A stretch of 64,000 nt of DNA from Ruegeria sp. 6PALISEP08 (GCF_001238295.1 NZ_LGXZ01000009.1:1-64000), one strand, 5' to 3'. Counted from the first letter of the stretch, positions 1-8,457 are shown. The notes: a model not told the origin generated them from the letters alone. Made by a program: numbers and translations.

Positions 1-1
1 T

Positions 2-256
2 CGTCAAAAAATAGAAATAGCAATTGACGACTTCGTGTATGAAGGACGTGCAAAAGGCATTAAAAGCAAGAAACTAGCGGATGACTACTCTGGTGGCTAT
101 ATCGTTGTGAAGGACGCAAATATGGCGACTGCCGTGGCCGAAGGGCAGACCTTGATCGCATTTCCAAAGAAGTCTGCAAATTTCATTGTGGACCTAACCG
201 GAACGAAGAAGGCTATGGAAGAAGGTCGTAAGTGCAACCTTGCACTTGCCAGCTAA
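2..256 (+). CDS. Hypothetical protein, 5' end outside window
   Basis: The reading frame is open from base 2 and ends at the TAA at 254-256, so this is probably the last 84 codons of a longer gene. A GTG at 35 could start a 73-residue product, but no ribosome binding site precedes it and the coding sense continues upstream. The visible part is a small soluble segment ending in a Val-Asp-Leu-Thr-Gly-Thr stretch, followed by an Ala/Met/Glu helix and one Cys. This loosely recalls C-terminal parts of secreted IalB-like proteins, but I do not recognise the family and assign no function. A hairpin follows the stop. Confidence 0.5.
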   Translation, partial: RQKIEIAIDDFVYEGRAKGIKSKKLADDYSGGYIVVKDANMATAVAEGQTLIAFPKKSANFIVDLTGTKKAMEEGRKCNLALAS

Positions 257-313
257 CTCAGGCCGTTGCTCAACCTCAAAAAGCTGAGTTGCCTTCTTGT
301 CAAACCCTTAGTG

Positions 314-345
314 GTCCCGCAGTTTGCGGGGTCATTTGTTTGTCA
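314..345 (+). terminator. Probable rho-independent terminator
   Basis: A GC-rich stem (GTCCCGC and GCGGGGT around a 5-nt loop, one G-U pair) is followed by a T-rich tract. It lies about 60 bases after the stop of the first gene and fits a terminator for it. Confidence 0.55.
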
Positions 346-469
346 TTTTTTGTCTCTTTACCTCAAGCATCAAGCTTATGATTAGCCAGCCCGAACTGGC
401 GCTGGCGTTGTCTGGAAAGCAACGTCTTTTGGTTCAGTCAAGAGCGACAGCGTTCCATTAACAGCAGCC

Positions 470-494
470 GCTTTGTCCGCAGAGCAGACATCCG
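470..494 (+). repeat. 25-bp direct repeat, copy 1
   Basis: It begins GCTTTGTCCGCA and matches 22 of 25 bases at 2247-2271, in the same orientation. The two copies flank the block of two damaged genes between them. Confidence 0.5.
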
Positions 495-635
495 TCGCGA
501 TTGAGGGAATGACAGCGCCGAGCCCTACAGCAGACGTCTTAGCGCGATTGTCGGGAGGGTGTCGTTCAGCGCCAAGAGTGCTTCCATTGGCTTCAGAAAA
601 CTGTTGGTGCTACGTTGACCTGATTTGGAGGATGG

Positions 636-1462
636 ATGACCGACCTCAATGATTTTGAAAAGATGGAGCGCGAAGGCTGGGCCAATCCAGCTATCGCCAA
701 GGGTTATGCAGATGGGTTCGACCGAGCTACGCTCGTTGTTGCGCAAAGGCTTTCGGATGCGGTTTCGGCTGGATCTAATTCAACGGTTCTTGATCTATGC
801 ACCGGGCATGGTGTTGTCGCTGCGGAACTTTCGGCAAGAGGCGCTTCTGTAACTGGACTCGACTTTTCTGCGGCTATGATCTCCCTTGCTCAATCAGCTG
901 TGCCGGACGCTTCCTTTGTCCAAGGAGATGCGATGTCAATGGACTTTGCCGATAACAGTTTTGACGCTGTCACTATTGGTTTTGGCGTACCGCACTTTCC
1001 CGATCCTGAACGTGGTTTGGCGGAAGCGGCAAGAGTATTGAGGCCGGGCGGGCGTATCGCGTTTTCAGTTTGGAGAGGGAAAGGACCTGATGGTGCATTC
1101 GGTTGGTTGTTCGATGCGGTTGGACGCCTGGGCGACCCCTCGGTCACATTGCCCTTCGGACCTGATGCCCATATGCTTGTGGACCGCTCAGCTGCTGAAC
1201 CTATGGTCACCAAAGCGGGATTTGCAGAGGTTCAGTTGATCGACGTGCCCTCAGAACTGTATCTGCAGCAACCTGAAGACTTGTTTGATGCCTTTGATCA
1301 GGTGCCGTTCGCGCAGCATCACTTTTGGGAGCGCAGCCAGTCACAAAACGAGATGCAATTCGCTCTGATTTGGCGGCACGTACTCGCTCACAAGGTATTA
1401 AACGCAATGGCGATTTTCTGGTCCCGGCTCCGTCCGTCATCATTTCGTCCGTTCGCCGCTGA
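636..1462 (+). pseudogene. Class I SAM-dependent methyltransferase, frameshifted
   Basis: The first 222 codons from the ATG at 636 (GGAGG ribosome binding site upstream) encode a Methyltransf_11-type fold. The SAM-binding motif I is VLDLCTGHG, followed by LDFSAAM and the post-motif RVLRPGGRIAFSVW. In this frame the protein loses family character after FDAFDQ and runs to 1541. Reading one base back from 1301 restores a family-like ending (GAVRAASLLG, then DFLVPAPSVII) that stops at 1460-1462. One missing G in the short G run near 1301 explains both frames. This is either a real frameshift, making the gene inactive or C-terminally altered, or a homopolymer sequencing error. The methyl acceptor is unknown. 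Confidence 0.75.
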
Positions 1463-1697
1463 CTTTTGCAAACTCTTAGTGATTATGCGCGTGCTGCGAC
1501 TGGCAATTTTGTCCCGTTTTCTGGACCTTGGTGCCGCCTAAACCGACCCTATAACCTGCTGAAGCCGTCAGATGAACAGTTCGAGCCAAAATCGGCTGAG
1601 GCTGCAATTCGCGCCTTTGGCTGGTTATCGATACGCTTTGCTGGCCGCAAGACAGCTTCGGGTTTCTTGGGCTATATCTCTCTAAGACACATGGGAG

Positions 1698-2189
1698 ATT
1701 TGTATCCGCAATTTTAGAAATGCCCAAACCGCCGATGCGGATCGCTGCTTTGAAATCGAGATCTCCGCCTACGAAGGTGAAGAGGCTGCGACACACGCCA
1801 AAATCTGCAAACGGATTGAGACCTACCCCGATGGCTTTCTAATCCTCGAAGTGGATGGAACGGTTGTGGGCTTCATCAACTGCGGATGCGCTCATGAGGT
1901 TGAGATGTCTGACGAGGACTTCAAGGAGCTTATCGGCCACGACCCTGACGCTCCCAATGTGGTCATCATGTCCGTCGTCGTAGACCCGACCGAACAAGGC
2001 AAGGGCTATTCAAGGTCTCTGATGGATGAGTTTGTTAGGCGGATGCAGCAGATGAACAAGGAGGCGATCCATCTGATGTGCAAAGAGCATCATGTGCCAC
2101 TCTATGAAAAGCTCGGCTATGGTTATCTGAGGCGGTCTGCCTCCGACCACGGAGGAATGGCATGGCATGAGATGAGTATGCGACTTTGA
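1698..2189 (+). pseudogene. GNAT acetyltransferase, no usable start codon
   Basis: The frame is open from about 1686 to the TGA at 2187-2189 and encodes an AANAT-like GNAT domain. Visible parts are an N-terminal IRNFRNAQTADADRCFEIE, the acetyl-CoA loop V-D-P-T-E-Q-G-K-G-Y-S and the C-terminal LYEKLGYGY and MAWHEM. No ATG, GTG or TTG occurs in frame before the GTG at 1851, which would remove about 50 conserved residues. An ATG at 1691 with a GGGAG-like context is in another frame and stops after 8 codons. Loss of the start by an indel near 1700, or a rare ATT start at 1698, are the alternatives. It lies beside another frameshifted gene. Confidence 0.6.
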
Positions 2190-2246
2190 AATAAAACTTG
2201 TTGTCTCTCAGCCAAGCGGACACATAGCCTTCCAAAGGGAACGTCA

Positions 2247-2271
2247 GCTTTGTCCGCATAGCAGTCGTCCG
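2247..2271 (+). repeat. 25-bp direct repeat, copy 2
   Basis: This is the second copy of the element at 470-494, with three mismatches. It lies in the gap between the broken GNAT gene and the short-chain dehydrogenase. Confidence 0.5.
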
Positions 2272-2379
2272 CACCGAGTGCAGCGAATGTCTGCTTCGAG
2301 CCCATTCTACTAAATGCTGCGCGGTGCACGAATTTCCGATGGTGGGTGAAGCATCACCAGCCGCACGGGACCCGTTGGA

Positions 2380-3333
2380 TCAAATCTCCCACTTCAAGCC
2401 TATTTCTTGTTCAGTCACCTCCCAAAGCCTTGTCATGACCGGTTTGTCATACGCGTGTGGGTTCAATGTACCCTTGCCGACCGGGCCAACGGCTTCAAAG
2501 CGGCCTGTTGGGCCGTAGAGCGCGCGTTGTTCGGTCAAATTCTCTTCAGTGGCGCACATGACTTCGGGATAGGACCCTTGCTCGGCCGTTTGAACCATCG
2601 GTGTTTTGGTCATGAGCCACCAGATGAACCGCATCGTCCGGCTGCCACTTGTGCTGATAAGTGACGTTGCCGACGAGCCGGGATGGCAGACATAGACTTC
2701 GACCTCGGTGCGCCTTGCGGCGGCAAGCCTGTCCTGTAATTCATAAGCGAACATCATTTGCGCCAGCTTGCTTTGCGAGTAGGCAGTGTTTGGCCCGTAG
2801 CCCTCTTCCCAGTTCATGTCGTCGAACTTGATCGTCTTCAGACCCATGTTGTAGCCGAGACTGGCGACAACAACGATCCGACCTTTCGAGGCTTCGATCC
2901 GCTCAAACAGAAGACAACAGAGTAGGAAGTGACCGTAATGGTTGGTGCCGAGCTGGCTCTCGAACCCATCCTCTGTCAGCTTGCGGGTTGGCACCTGCGC
3001 AATGGCAGCATTGCAGATGAGCGCATCGATCCGGGGAACGGAATTCAGAACCTCGTCCGCAGCTTCGCGTACGTTTGCCAGCGAGGCCAGATCCATGCGA
3101 ATGAAGGTCACTTCCGCCTCGCTGCCGAACTCACTTTTCAGGTCCGCAACAGCTACCTGAGACTTCTCAACCGAGCGGTTCAACATCATGACCTTGGCGT
3201 TCTTTTTTAAGAGCGCCCGCGCGGCCTGGAACCCGGCACCGGCGTTGGCACCCGTGATGAGGTAGGTCTTGCCGGAGAGGTCGTCGAGGCGCTCGGGCAT
3301 CCAGCCTTTGGGTCCGAATGTGGTATCTGGCAT
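2380..3333 (-). CDS. Short-chain dehydrogenase/reductase (retinol dehydrogenase-like)
   Basis: A 317-residue NAD(P)-dependent oxidoreductase of the SDR superfamily. It has the cofactor-binding TGANAGAG near residue 30, ICNAA in the middle, and a catalytic Ser followed by YSQSK. Length and the long C-terminal part after the active site resemble the protochlorophyllide-reductase/retinol-dehydrogenase-like SDRs rather than the 250-residue classical type. I chose the ATG at 3333, preceded by GGGGAC; the frame extends 23 codons upstream (to 3402) without domain character. The substrate is not predictable. It stands alone between decayed genes and a sulfotransferase. Confidence 0.8.
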   Translation of the reverse strand: MPDTTFGPKGWMPERLDDLSGKTYLITGANAGAGFQAARALLKKNAKVMMLNRSVEKSQVAVADLKSEFGSEAEVTFIRMDLASLANVREAADEVLNSVPRIDALICNAAIAQVPTRKLTEDGFESQLGTNHYGHFLLCCLLFERIEASKGRIVVVASLGYNMGLKTIKFDDMNWEEGYGPNTAYSQSKLAQMMFAYELQDRLAAARRTEVEVYVCHPGSSATSLISTSGSRTMRFIWWLMTKTPMVQTAEQGSYPEVMCATEENLTEQRALYGPTGRFEAVGPVGKGTLNPHAYDKPVMTRLWEVTEQEIGLKWEI

Positions 3334-3732
3334 CTTTTGTCCCCTATCTGCGTTGGCGCGGGGACCTAGTGAATTGTGTTTCGTCTTGGATATCTGTACC
3401 ATTTAATCTCACATTCACAATTGCATCGGCGGGTATGGCGCGGTGCGTCTATTGGCAGACAGCAGCGCGACTATTGGCTGAAATCTGATTCAATATCCGG
3501 TCTTTACGCAACAATGCAAACCTTCGATAAGAATGCAGCACTGGGCCTCAATGACTGAGGCAATGCACAGGAAGCGGACTTGGCTCAAAGGGCAGCACTT
3601 TGTAGTCTTAGACAGCGGCTACGCGGACGGAGCTGCCATTCGCTGGCCGCGTTTCATAACAATGCTGAGCGGGACGAAGTTTCTGTTAAGCGTTTGTGAA
3701 TAACCGAGGCGTCAAAGCAAATGACGACAGCC
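3334..3732. other. Intergenic, no gene recognised
   Basis: About 400 bases between two minus-strand genes. No credible coding region is seen. The part around 3630-3690 contains a CCATTCGCTG and a GCTGAGCGGGAC stretch. The latter recurs at about 4795, and the former is related to the inverted CAGCGAATG at about 2282, suggesting a degenerate intergenic repeat. Confidence 0.4.
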
Positions 3733-4629
3733 TCACGGTTCTCGCTGATCCCCCCAGTTCAACCAGGCAGCGTCCTCGGGCGACAGGAGCGAAGCGCAAC
3801 GTTCCTGATAGCGTGCGAGTTCATTGTCACTAAGGCGGCCTTCCCACTTGTTGGATGTGCCGGAAGCAAAGAACTTCGCTTGGTCCACGAAGGGTGAATC
3901 TTTGTGAAAGCGTCTTTCGCTGGCTTCGACTACCTTGCGCATATTGGCAAACGTATTTGCCTCTGTCAGCGCAGTCAGAGTTTCCGGTGGCAGATCGATT
4001 TCCAAAATTCGAGCAAGCCGCGCAATCTGTCCGTGCAGGTCTTTGCTCAGATCGGCGTAATGGAAGAAATGCACGTTCCCCTTGCCCTCACGCGCTCTTG
4101 CCTGCTGGTAGTGACGTATAATGGAGTGCACTGTAAGATCATCTGTGCCCGTATCGGTCACTGGTCCCTCAACAAATCTGTTGAAACCTGCCAGGATATC
4201 ATCAGGGAACATCTCTAAAAGGGGACCAGCGTCTTTCATGTTCTCAACGTGGCTCCGAAAGGAGAAATGGGCATCGATCGGATGACGATACACAACGATA
4301 TAGGTTGGCTCTAAACCATATGAGATGCCGTCCATGGGTGTATGGCTTTTGAGGCAGCGCCTACGCGTCAAGCTGGCTTGCTTGGCGGCGATTGCTTTTC
4401 GGTCGCGAAATCCACAATCGAGCCAAGGTGCTTCTTCTCTGTTGCCGGCATCCGGAACGACCCTGCCATGTATCAGCATCATGACGATATTCAACGTCCA
4501 TGTCGTGCCGCATTTTGGGGGCGTGCAAACAATCACGTCGTTGGGCCGCAGCTGAAATTCATCCCAAATGTCGGTATTCGTGACCGGGCCAAGATAATCG
4601 CGGTGACGTTCTGTATGAACTGTCTGCAT
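3733..4629 (-). CDS. Sulfotransferase family protein
   Basis: A 298-residue PAPS-dependent sulfotransferase of the cytosolic type. The 5'-phosphosulfate loop TPPKCGTTW is at residues 36-44, corresponding to the family's TYPKSGTTW. The 3'-phosphate region YIVVYRHPIDAHFSF has the Arg and Ser expected, and the C-terminal SNKWEGRLS corresponds to the family's PAPS-binding GxxGxWK segment. The family transfers sulfate from PAPS to hydroxyl or amine groups of small molecules. The ATG at 4629 has GGGAGAAG in front; a longer frame reaches 4683. The acceptor is unknown. An anion permease lies about 600 bases upstream on the other strand. Confidence 0.85.
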   Translation of the reverse strand: MQTVHTERHRDYLGPVTNTDIWDEFQLRPNDVIVCTPPKCGTTWTLNIVMMLIHGRVVPDAGNREEAPWLDCGFRDRKAIAAKQASLTRRRCLKSHTPMDGISYGLEPTYIVVYRHPIDAHFSFRSHVENMKDAGPLLEMFPDDILAGFNRFVEGPVTDTGTDDLTVHSIIRHYQQARAREGKGNVHFFHYADLSKDLHGQIARLARILEIDLPPETLTALTEANTFANMRKVVEASERRFHKDSPFVDQAKFFASGTSNKWEGRLSDNELARYQERCASLLSPEDAAWLNWGDQREP

Positions 4630-5239
4630 TGGACTTCTCCCTCGTCCGTAACTCCACTTTAGCCGGCCATCATCCAACCGCAAAGCTGTTTGAGCGTCGG
4701 GAACGCGAGGCGAAAAAATGTCGCCAATAGGCTCAGACCGGTCATCTGACGGTTTCGGTAGGTCATAGAGTCGATTCTGACCGCATCAAGGTCGGCTGAG
4801 CGGGACAAAGCAGGCGTTCGCAAGTGACTAATCAAAGGCAGCTTGACCGTGTCCGGTATCAATGCGTGAAAGATTTAAACGGTTCAGAAGGAGTAGACGC
4901 CCCCACTGGTCTCGATGTGCCATTGTGGGTTAGCCAACTACCTGAATGGAGGCGTCTAAAGATAAGCCTAGCGGGTCGTTGCGAACAGTGAAATCACACC
5001 CGGTTGGAGACATAAATCCGCGTTCAATTCACGTAAATCAAGTTTCGCGCGGCACAGGCGTCGGATCGCAATTTTTTGAAATTGCGCCGTCAATTTTGAG
5101 ATCGATAACAACTTTACGGCATAGTCTTTGCTTGACATGCCTTGAAACTTTGTTGCGCTGTCTCAATGAAAATCGAAACATCATGACAGGGTAAGCGCGA
5201 TAGTCTAGGTGTTTACTTTAAACAAAAAACAAAGTCTCG
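4630..5239. other. Intergenic with possible transposase tail
   Basis: Some 610 bases without an intact gene between the divergent sulfotransferase and permease. On the minus strand, about 4880-4925 reads NPQWHIETSGGVYSF and stop, which looks like the end of a transposase-type protein, but a stop codon interrupts the frame just before it. An 8-bp perfect inverted repeat (TAGACGCC at 4894-4901, GGCGTCTA at 4951-4958) overlaps it. The part from 4990 to 5239 is AT-richer and probably holds the permease promoter. Confidence 0.35.
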
Positions 5240-7132
5240 GTGAACTCCGTGGAACAAGTTACCTTTACGTTTGAGATGGGAGTGGTTTGCGCTTTGTTGG
5301 CCTTCACCGTCTTTCTATTCGTTTCAGAAATTGTCAGAATTGACCTCTCCGCCATATTGGTTCTGGTCCTCGTTGGCCTTCTCAGCTACGCGCCGGGGCT
5401 TGAGAACCTGGCAGATGTCACGCACCTATTCGATGGGTTCGCGTCGAATGCCGTTATTTCTATCATCGCAGTCATGATCGTCGGTGCCGGTTTGGACAAA
5501 ACTGGCATCATGAACAAAGTTGCTGCGGTCATTCTCAAATATGGTGGCACGGCCGAAAACCGGGTGTTGCCGATCGTTTCAGGGACGGTCGGGGTTATTT
5601 CATCATTCATGCAAAATGTCGGGGCAGCTGCATTGTTTCTGCCGGTCGTCAGCCGCATTTCCTCAAGATCCGGAATTCCCCTGTCCCGCCTACTGATGCC
5701 CATGGGATTTTGCGCCATTCTTGGCGGCACGATGACTATGGTCGGCTCATCACCGCTGATCTTGCTGAATGACCTGGTCCAAACTGCAAACGAAGGGCTG
5801 CCTGAAGGTCAGAAAATTGAACCTTTCGGTCTGTTCTCGGTGACGCCAATCGGTGCGGTTTTGATCCTAACCGGGATCGGGTATTTTCTTCTACTTGGGC
5901 GCTGGGTTCTGCCTCGAGATACCGGGTCTGACAATCTTGGCACAGGGCAAGGTACGCAGGAATACCTGCGACGGGTTTACGGGTTGCAGGCGGATGTTTT
6001 CGAGGTGATCGTGCCAGAAAAAAGCCCACTGGTTGGGCAGATTCTGGCTGACATAAACCACGAAAACCATCTCTACATTATATCCACGTTTTATCGCGGA
6101 AAAACGTCTATGGTACAGGTCCTGACAGCCGAGATTGCTGCTCCTTGCAGGCTTGCCATCATAGGAAATCGCTTGGTTGCCGAACAGTTTGCAGAGAAAT
6201 TCGGTCTGACTGTTCTTCCTGAACTGGATATCTTCGTAGAAGAGTTTGCACCAACCAATGCCGGAATAGCCGAAGTCGTCGTGACACCTGACAGCAAGCT
6301 GATCGGTAAATGCCCCCGCGAGCTTTTGTTTCGCAAGACATACGGCATGTCGCTGCTTGCTATTCATCGCGGTGAAGAAACGCTCAGCCATGTCGAGACT
6401 GAAACGCACCAGTCCACTCAAATCGGGCTCGAAGAATTTCACGCGGGTGACATGCTTGTTGCACATACAAGGTGGGACAACCTAATGCGGATCAAACGCG
6501 ATCCTGACTTTGTGGTCGTGACAACGGATTTTCCACAGGATGAATTACGGCCTCAGAAGGTCGGGTGGGCTCTAGCCTTTTTCGCTATTTCGTTGGCGCT
6601 GATACTGTTTACCGACGTTCGCTTGTCCCTTTGCCTTTTGACAGGCGCAGCCGGAATGATGCTCACGCGTGTACTCAGTGTCGATGAGGCGTATCGAGCG
6701 GTCGGATGGAACACAGTGTTTCTGCTGGCTTGCCTCATACCTCTCGGACAAGCAGTGCAAAACACCGGCACCGCAGCTTGGATTGCCCAGCAAATCATGT
6801 TCATTTTGAACGGTTGGCCGATTTGGGCGCTTCAAGCCGGTGTCGCGATATTGGCCACTGCATTTTCACTGGTTATGTCAAATGTCGGGGCCACTGTACT
6901 GCTCGTGCCCCTTGCCGTTTCGATTGCCGTAGCCGCAGGCGGAAACCCAGCCGCCTTTGCGCTAACAGTGGCAATCTCGACCTCGAACAGCTTCATCATC
7001 CCGACCCATCAGGTAAACGCGCTCGTTATGGGACCGGCGGGTTATAAGGTAATGGACTTTGTGCGATCCGGAGGCGTCATGACAATTCTGTTCTTGGTGG
7101 TTTCCTTGCTGATGCTCAACTTGATTTACTGA
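5240..7132 (+). CDS. SLC13-family anion permease with RCK-C domains
   Basis: A 630-residue inner-membrane permease of the divalent anion:sodium symporter type. About five hydrophobic segments at the N-terminus, including the FMQNVGAAALFLPV re-entrant motif, are followed by a cytosolic insert (about residues 220-410). This contains two TrkA-C-like regions (VFEVIVPEKSPLVG; AEVVVTPDSKLIGK). The second membrane half carries the matching MSNVGATVLLVPLAV motif. The two-half architecture with the RCK-C insert is normal for the bacterial branch. Substrates in the family include sulfate and dicarboxylates, so sulfate is a guess. The GTG start at 5240 has a poor ribosome binding site; GTG 5249 is an alternative. 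The stop overlaps a truncated GNAT gene on the other strand. Confidence 0.8.
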   Translation: MNSVEQVTFTFEMGVVCALLAFTVFLFVSEIVRIDLSAILVLVLVGLLSYAPGLENLADVTHLFDGFASNAVISIIAVMIVGAGLDKTGIMNKVAAVILKYGGTAENRVLPIVSGTVGVISSFMQNVGAAALFLPVVSRISSRSGIPLSRLLMPMGFCAILGGTMTMVGSSPLILLNDLVQTANEGLPEGQKIEPFGLFSVTPIGAVLILTGIGYFLLLGRWVLPRDTGSDNLGTGQGTQEYLRRVYGLQADVFEVIVPEKSPLVGQILADINHENHLYIISTFYRGKTSMVQVLTAEIAAPCRLAIIGNRLVAEQFAEKFGLTVLPELDIFVEEFAPTNAGIAEVVVTPDSKLIGKCPRELLFRKTYGMSLLAIHRGEETLSHVETETHQSTQIGLEEFHAGDMLVAHTRWDNLMRIKRDPDFVVVTTDFPQDELRPQKVGWALAFFAISLALILFTDVRLSLCLLTGAAGMMLTRVLSVDEAYRAVGWNTVFLLACLIPLGQAVQNTGTAAWIAQQIMFILNGWPIWALQAGVAILATAFSLVMSNVGATVLLVPLAVSIAVAAGGNPAAFALTVAISTSNSFIIPTHQVNALVMGPAGYKVMDFVRSGGVMTILFLVVSLLMLNLIY

Positions 7133-7470
7133 ACGGCGTGAACGAAACAAACAGCATGCTCTTCCAGCTCTATCATCAAAGCAATGCCAATGCCTTTACC
7201 CTTCCAATCTGGAGAAACGAAAACCGATTTCACTTCGGTGCCTTGGAGGGCTCCAGTCCCAATAACAAAGCCATCCGACATTGCCACCAAGGCCTGCCTT
7301 TTTCCCATTATCTCCAAGACTTTGTCGCTCGTAAAATTCAGCCTCAAAGGATCAACTTCAGATGGCGGGTAATCTTTAGCATTGATCTGCTTGATGGCAT
7401 CGCGGATCACGATGCTTATCCCGTCCGCATGCTTTATTGTTGCGGTTTGCAAGGGTACTTCGCTGTCCAT
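7126..7470 (-). pseudogene. GNAT acetyltransferase, C-terminally truncated
   Basis: From the ATG at 7470 this encodes 114 residues: an N-terminal TIKHADGISIVIRDAI, INAKDYPP, and the acetyl-CoA loop with SVFVSPDWKGKGIG. It then ends after MIELEEHAVCF. GNAT proteins of this type normally continue for 40-50 residues with a final beta-strand and a FY..GF helix, which are missing. The end lies inside the 3' end of the permease gene (7-base overlap), so the truncation probably marks a rearrangement junction. A frame extends upstream to 7560 without recognisable sequence. It is probably not functional. Confidence 0.6.
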
Positions 7471-7737
7471 CTGCAAACCGTATCCCCACCGTTTCTTCCA
7501 GATCAGAGATTGGCGCGACCATGTCACCATCGTCTTTGACAGGTATGCGCAGTCATCCACCTTAGGAAAACGATAAATTGCGAAACCTACACGCGCGATA
7601 TGACTGAGGGTTTCACCAAGCGATGATCGTGGCCTGCAACTCCGAGGTCCTTCTGTCTCTGCATTCGATCATCTACGAAAACGCTTCGCTTCCTGACCAT
7701 TGAAACACTTCGATACCGGGTGCGGTCGTCTTTACGT

Positions 7738-8283
7738 TTACGGTAAGGATAAACGGGGTGTGGCGCGCGTGGTCTCATGGAATTGTGTTGTCCCATTGGA
7801 TGCAATGCGGACAGTCAGCTTTTCCGTTCCGCTGAAACGCTCGAAATAGGCAAGATCCAAGCTGTTCACCGCGCTGAGGTCCTGACACTGAATGACGTAG
7901 TCTGCCTGAAACTCTGCGTGACTTTCGTCAGACACGCCTTTGGAGGCATCACCAGCTGTGCCTTGATCTGTTATCTCATGAGTTAGAATCACATTGGCGG
8001 ACGTGGTGAAGCACATCGCTTCGGACGGCACGACGAACAGGTTCAAGGGCTTGGACAGCTCGGAAATCGCAATAGCAACTTGCGTGCGCTCGTCATCGCT
8101 GGCGGCCGGAGCCTCAAACCCTACGATATCCATGCTCGGGACCTTGAGCGTCAGAGAAAACCCGGTTTCAGACAGCACGAAATCCAACTGGCCCGAACCA
8201 TGGTTATGAGGCGTAACAATCTGCGTCGCTTGCGCCGCAAGAACGGCAGGAAACAGGGACATGGTCAAAACTGCACACTTCAT
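7738..8283 (-). CDS. DUF2796 / ZrgA-like periplasmic protein
   Basis: A 181-residue secreted protein. It has an N-terminal signal peptide (hydrophobic stretch ending near Ala17), then HNHGSGQLDF, VGFEAPA, a conserved Ala-Met-Cys and, after the middle, EFQADYVIQC with DLAYFERF. This order matches the ZrgA/DUF2796 family linked to zinc uptake. Family members commonly carry a His/Asp-rich tract in the middle; here the corresponding stretch has only isolated His residues and is Asp/Gly/Ser-rich. It is divergent from the imelysin operon, with a 7-bp palindrome 30-51 bases upstream of its start. The metal role is inferred from family and neighbours. Confidence 0.7.
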   Translation of the reverse strand: MKCAVLTMSLFPAVLAAQATQIVTPHNHGSGQLDFVLSETGFSLTLKVPSMDIVGFEAPAASDDERTQVAIAISELSKPLNLFVVPSEAMCFTTSANVILTHEITDQGTAGDASKGVSDESHAEFQADYVIQCQDLSAVNSLDLAYFERFSGTEKLTVRIASNGTTQFHETTRATPRLSLP

Positions 8284-8312
8284 TAACCGAACACCACAAA
8301 CAGAATCACGTT

Positions 8313-8334
8313 GTTGATTCTAGCGCGAATCAAC
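8313..8334. promoter_or_regulatory. Palindrome upstream of zrgA-like gene
   Basis: Perfect 7-bp arms GTTGATT and AATCAAC are separated by 8 nt, 30-51 bases before the ATG of the ZrgA-like gene. Position and symmetry fit an operator for a metal regulator. I cannot assign it to Zur, Fur or Irr from sequence alone. Confidence 0.5.
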
Positions 8335-8407
8335 TGCCGCGCAATCTCAACAACCTGTTTCGACCCCGCCAGATATGGGGAGGTCGGCCGCTCTTTGTTT
8401 CACCCTT

Positions 8408-8457
8408 AACCTGACAATAAAACTCAGGTTGACATTGTCGACTTTTTCACTCAGATA
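8408..8457 (+). promoter_or_regulatory. Iron-rhodo-box-like operator and promoter
   Basis: Perfect arms AACCTGA and TCAGGTT flank 9 nt, containing the TGA-N9-TCA pattern known as the iron-rhodo-box of RirA. The right arm runs into TTGACA (8429-8434), a strong -35. A weak -10 (AGATAT-like) follows about 18 nt later, at 8453-8458. An operator over the -35 predicts repression, most simply by iron-loaded RirA, of the imelysin operon starting at 8517. Confidence 0.65.

Larger units (their letters stand above)
257..635. other. Intergenic stretch with terminator and repeat copy
   Basis: No convincing gene is seen here on either strand. It holds the hairpin at 314-345, one copy of a 25-bp element (470-494) that recurs at 2247-2271, and a GGAGG ribosome binding site just before the ATG at 636. 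Confidence 0.5.

Noticed and set aside
4659-4862. 67-codon minus-strand frame upstream of the sulfotransferase
   Set aside because: No start signal or family; it probably lies in the 5' untranslated region of the sulfotransferase.
7587-7805. 72-codon minus-strand frame between the truncated GNAT and the ZrgA-like gene
   Set aside because: It overlaps the ZrgA-like gene end and has an Arg/His-rich random composition.
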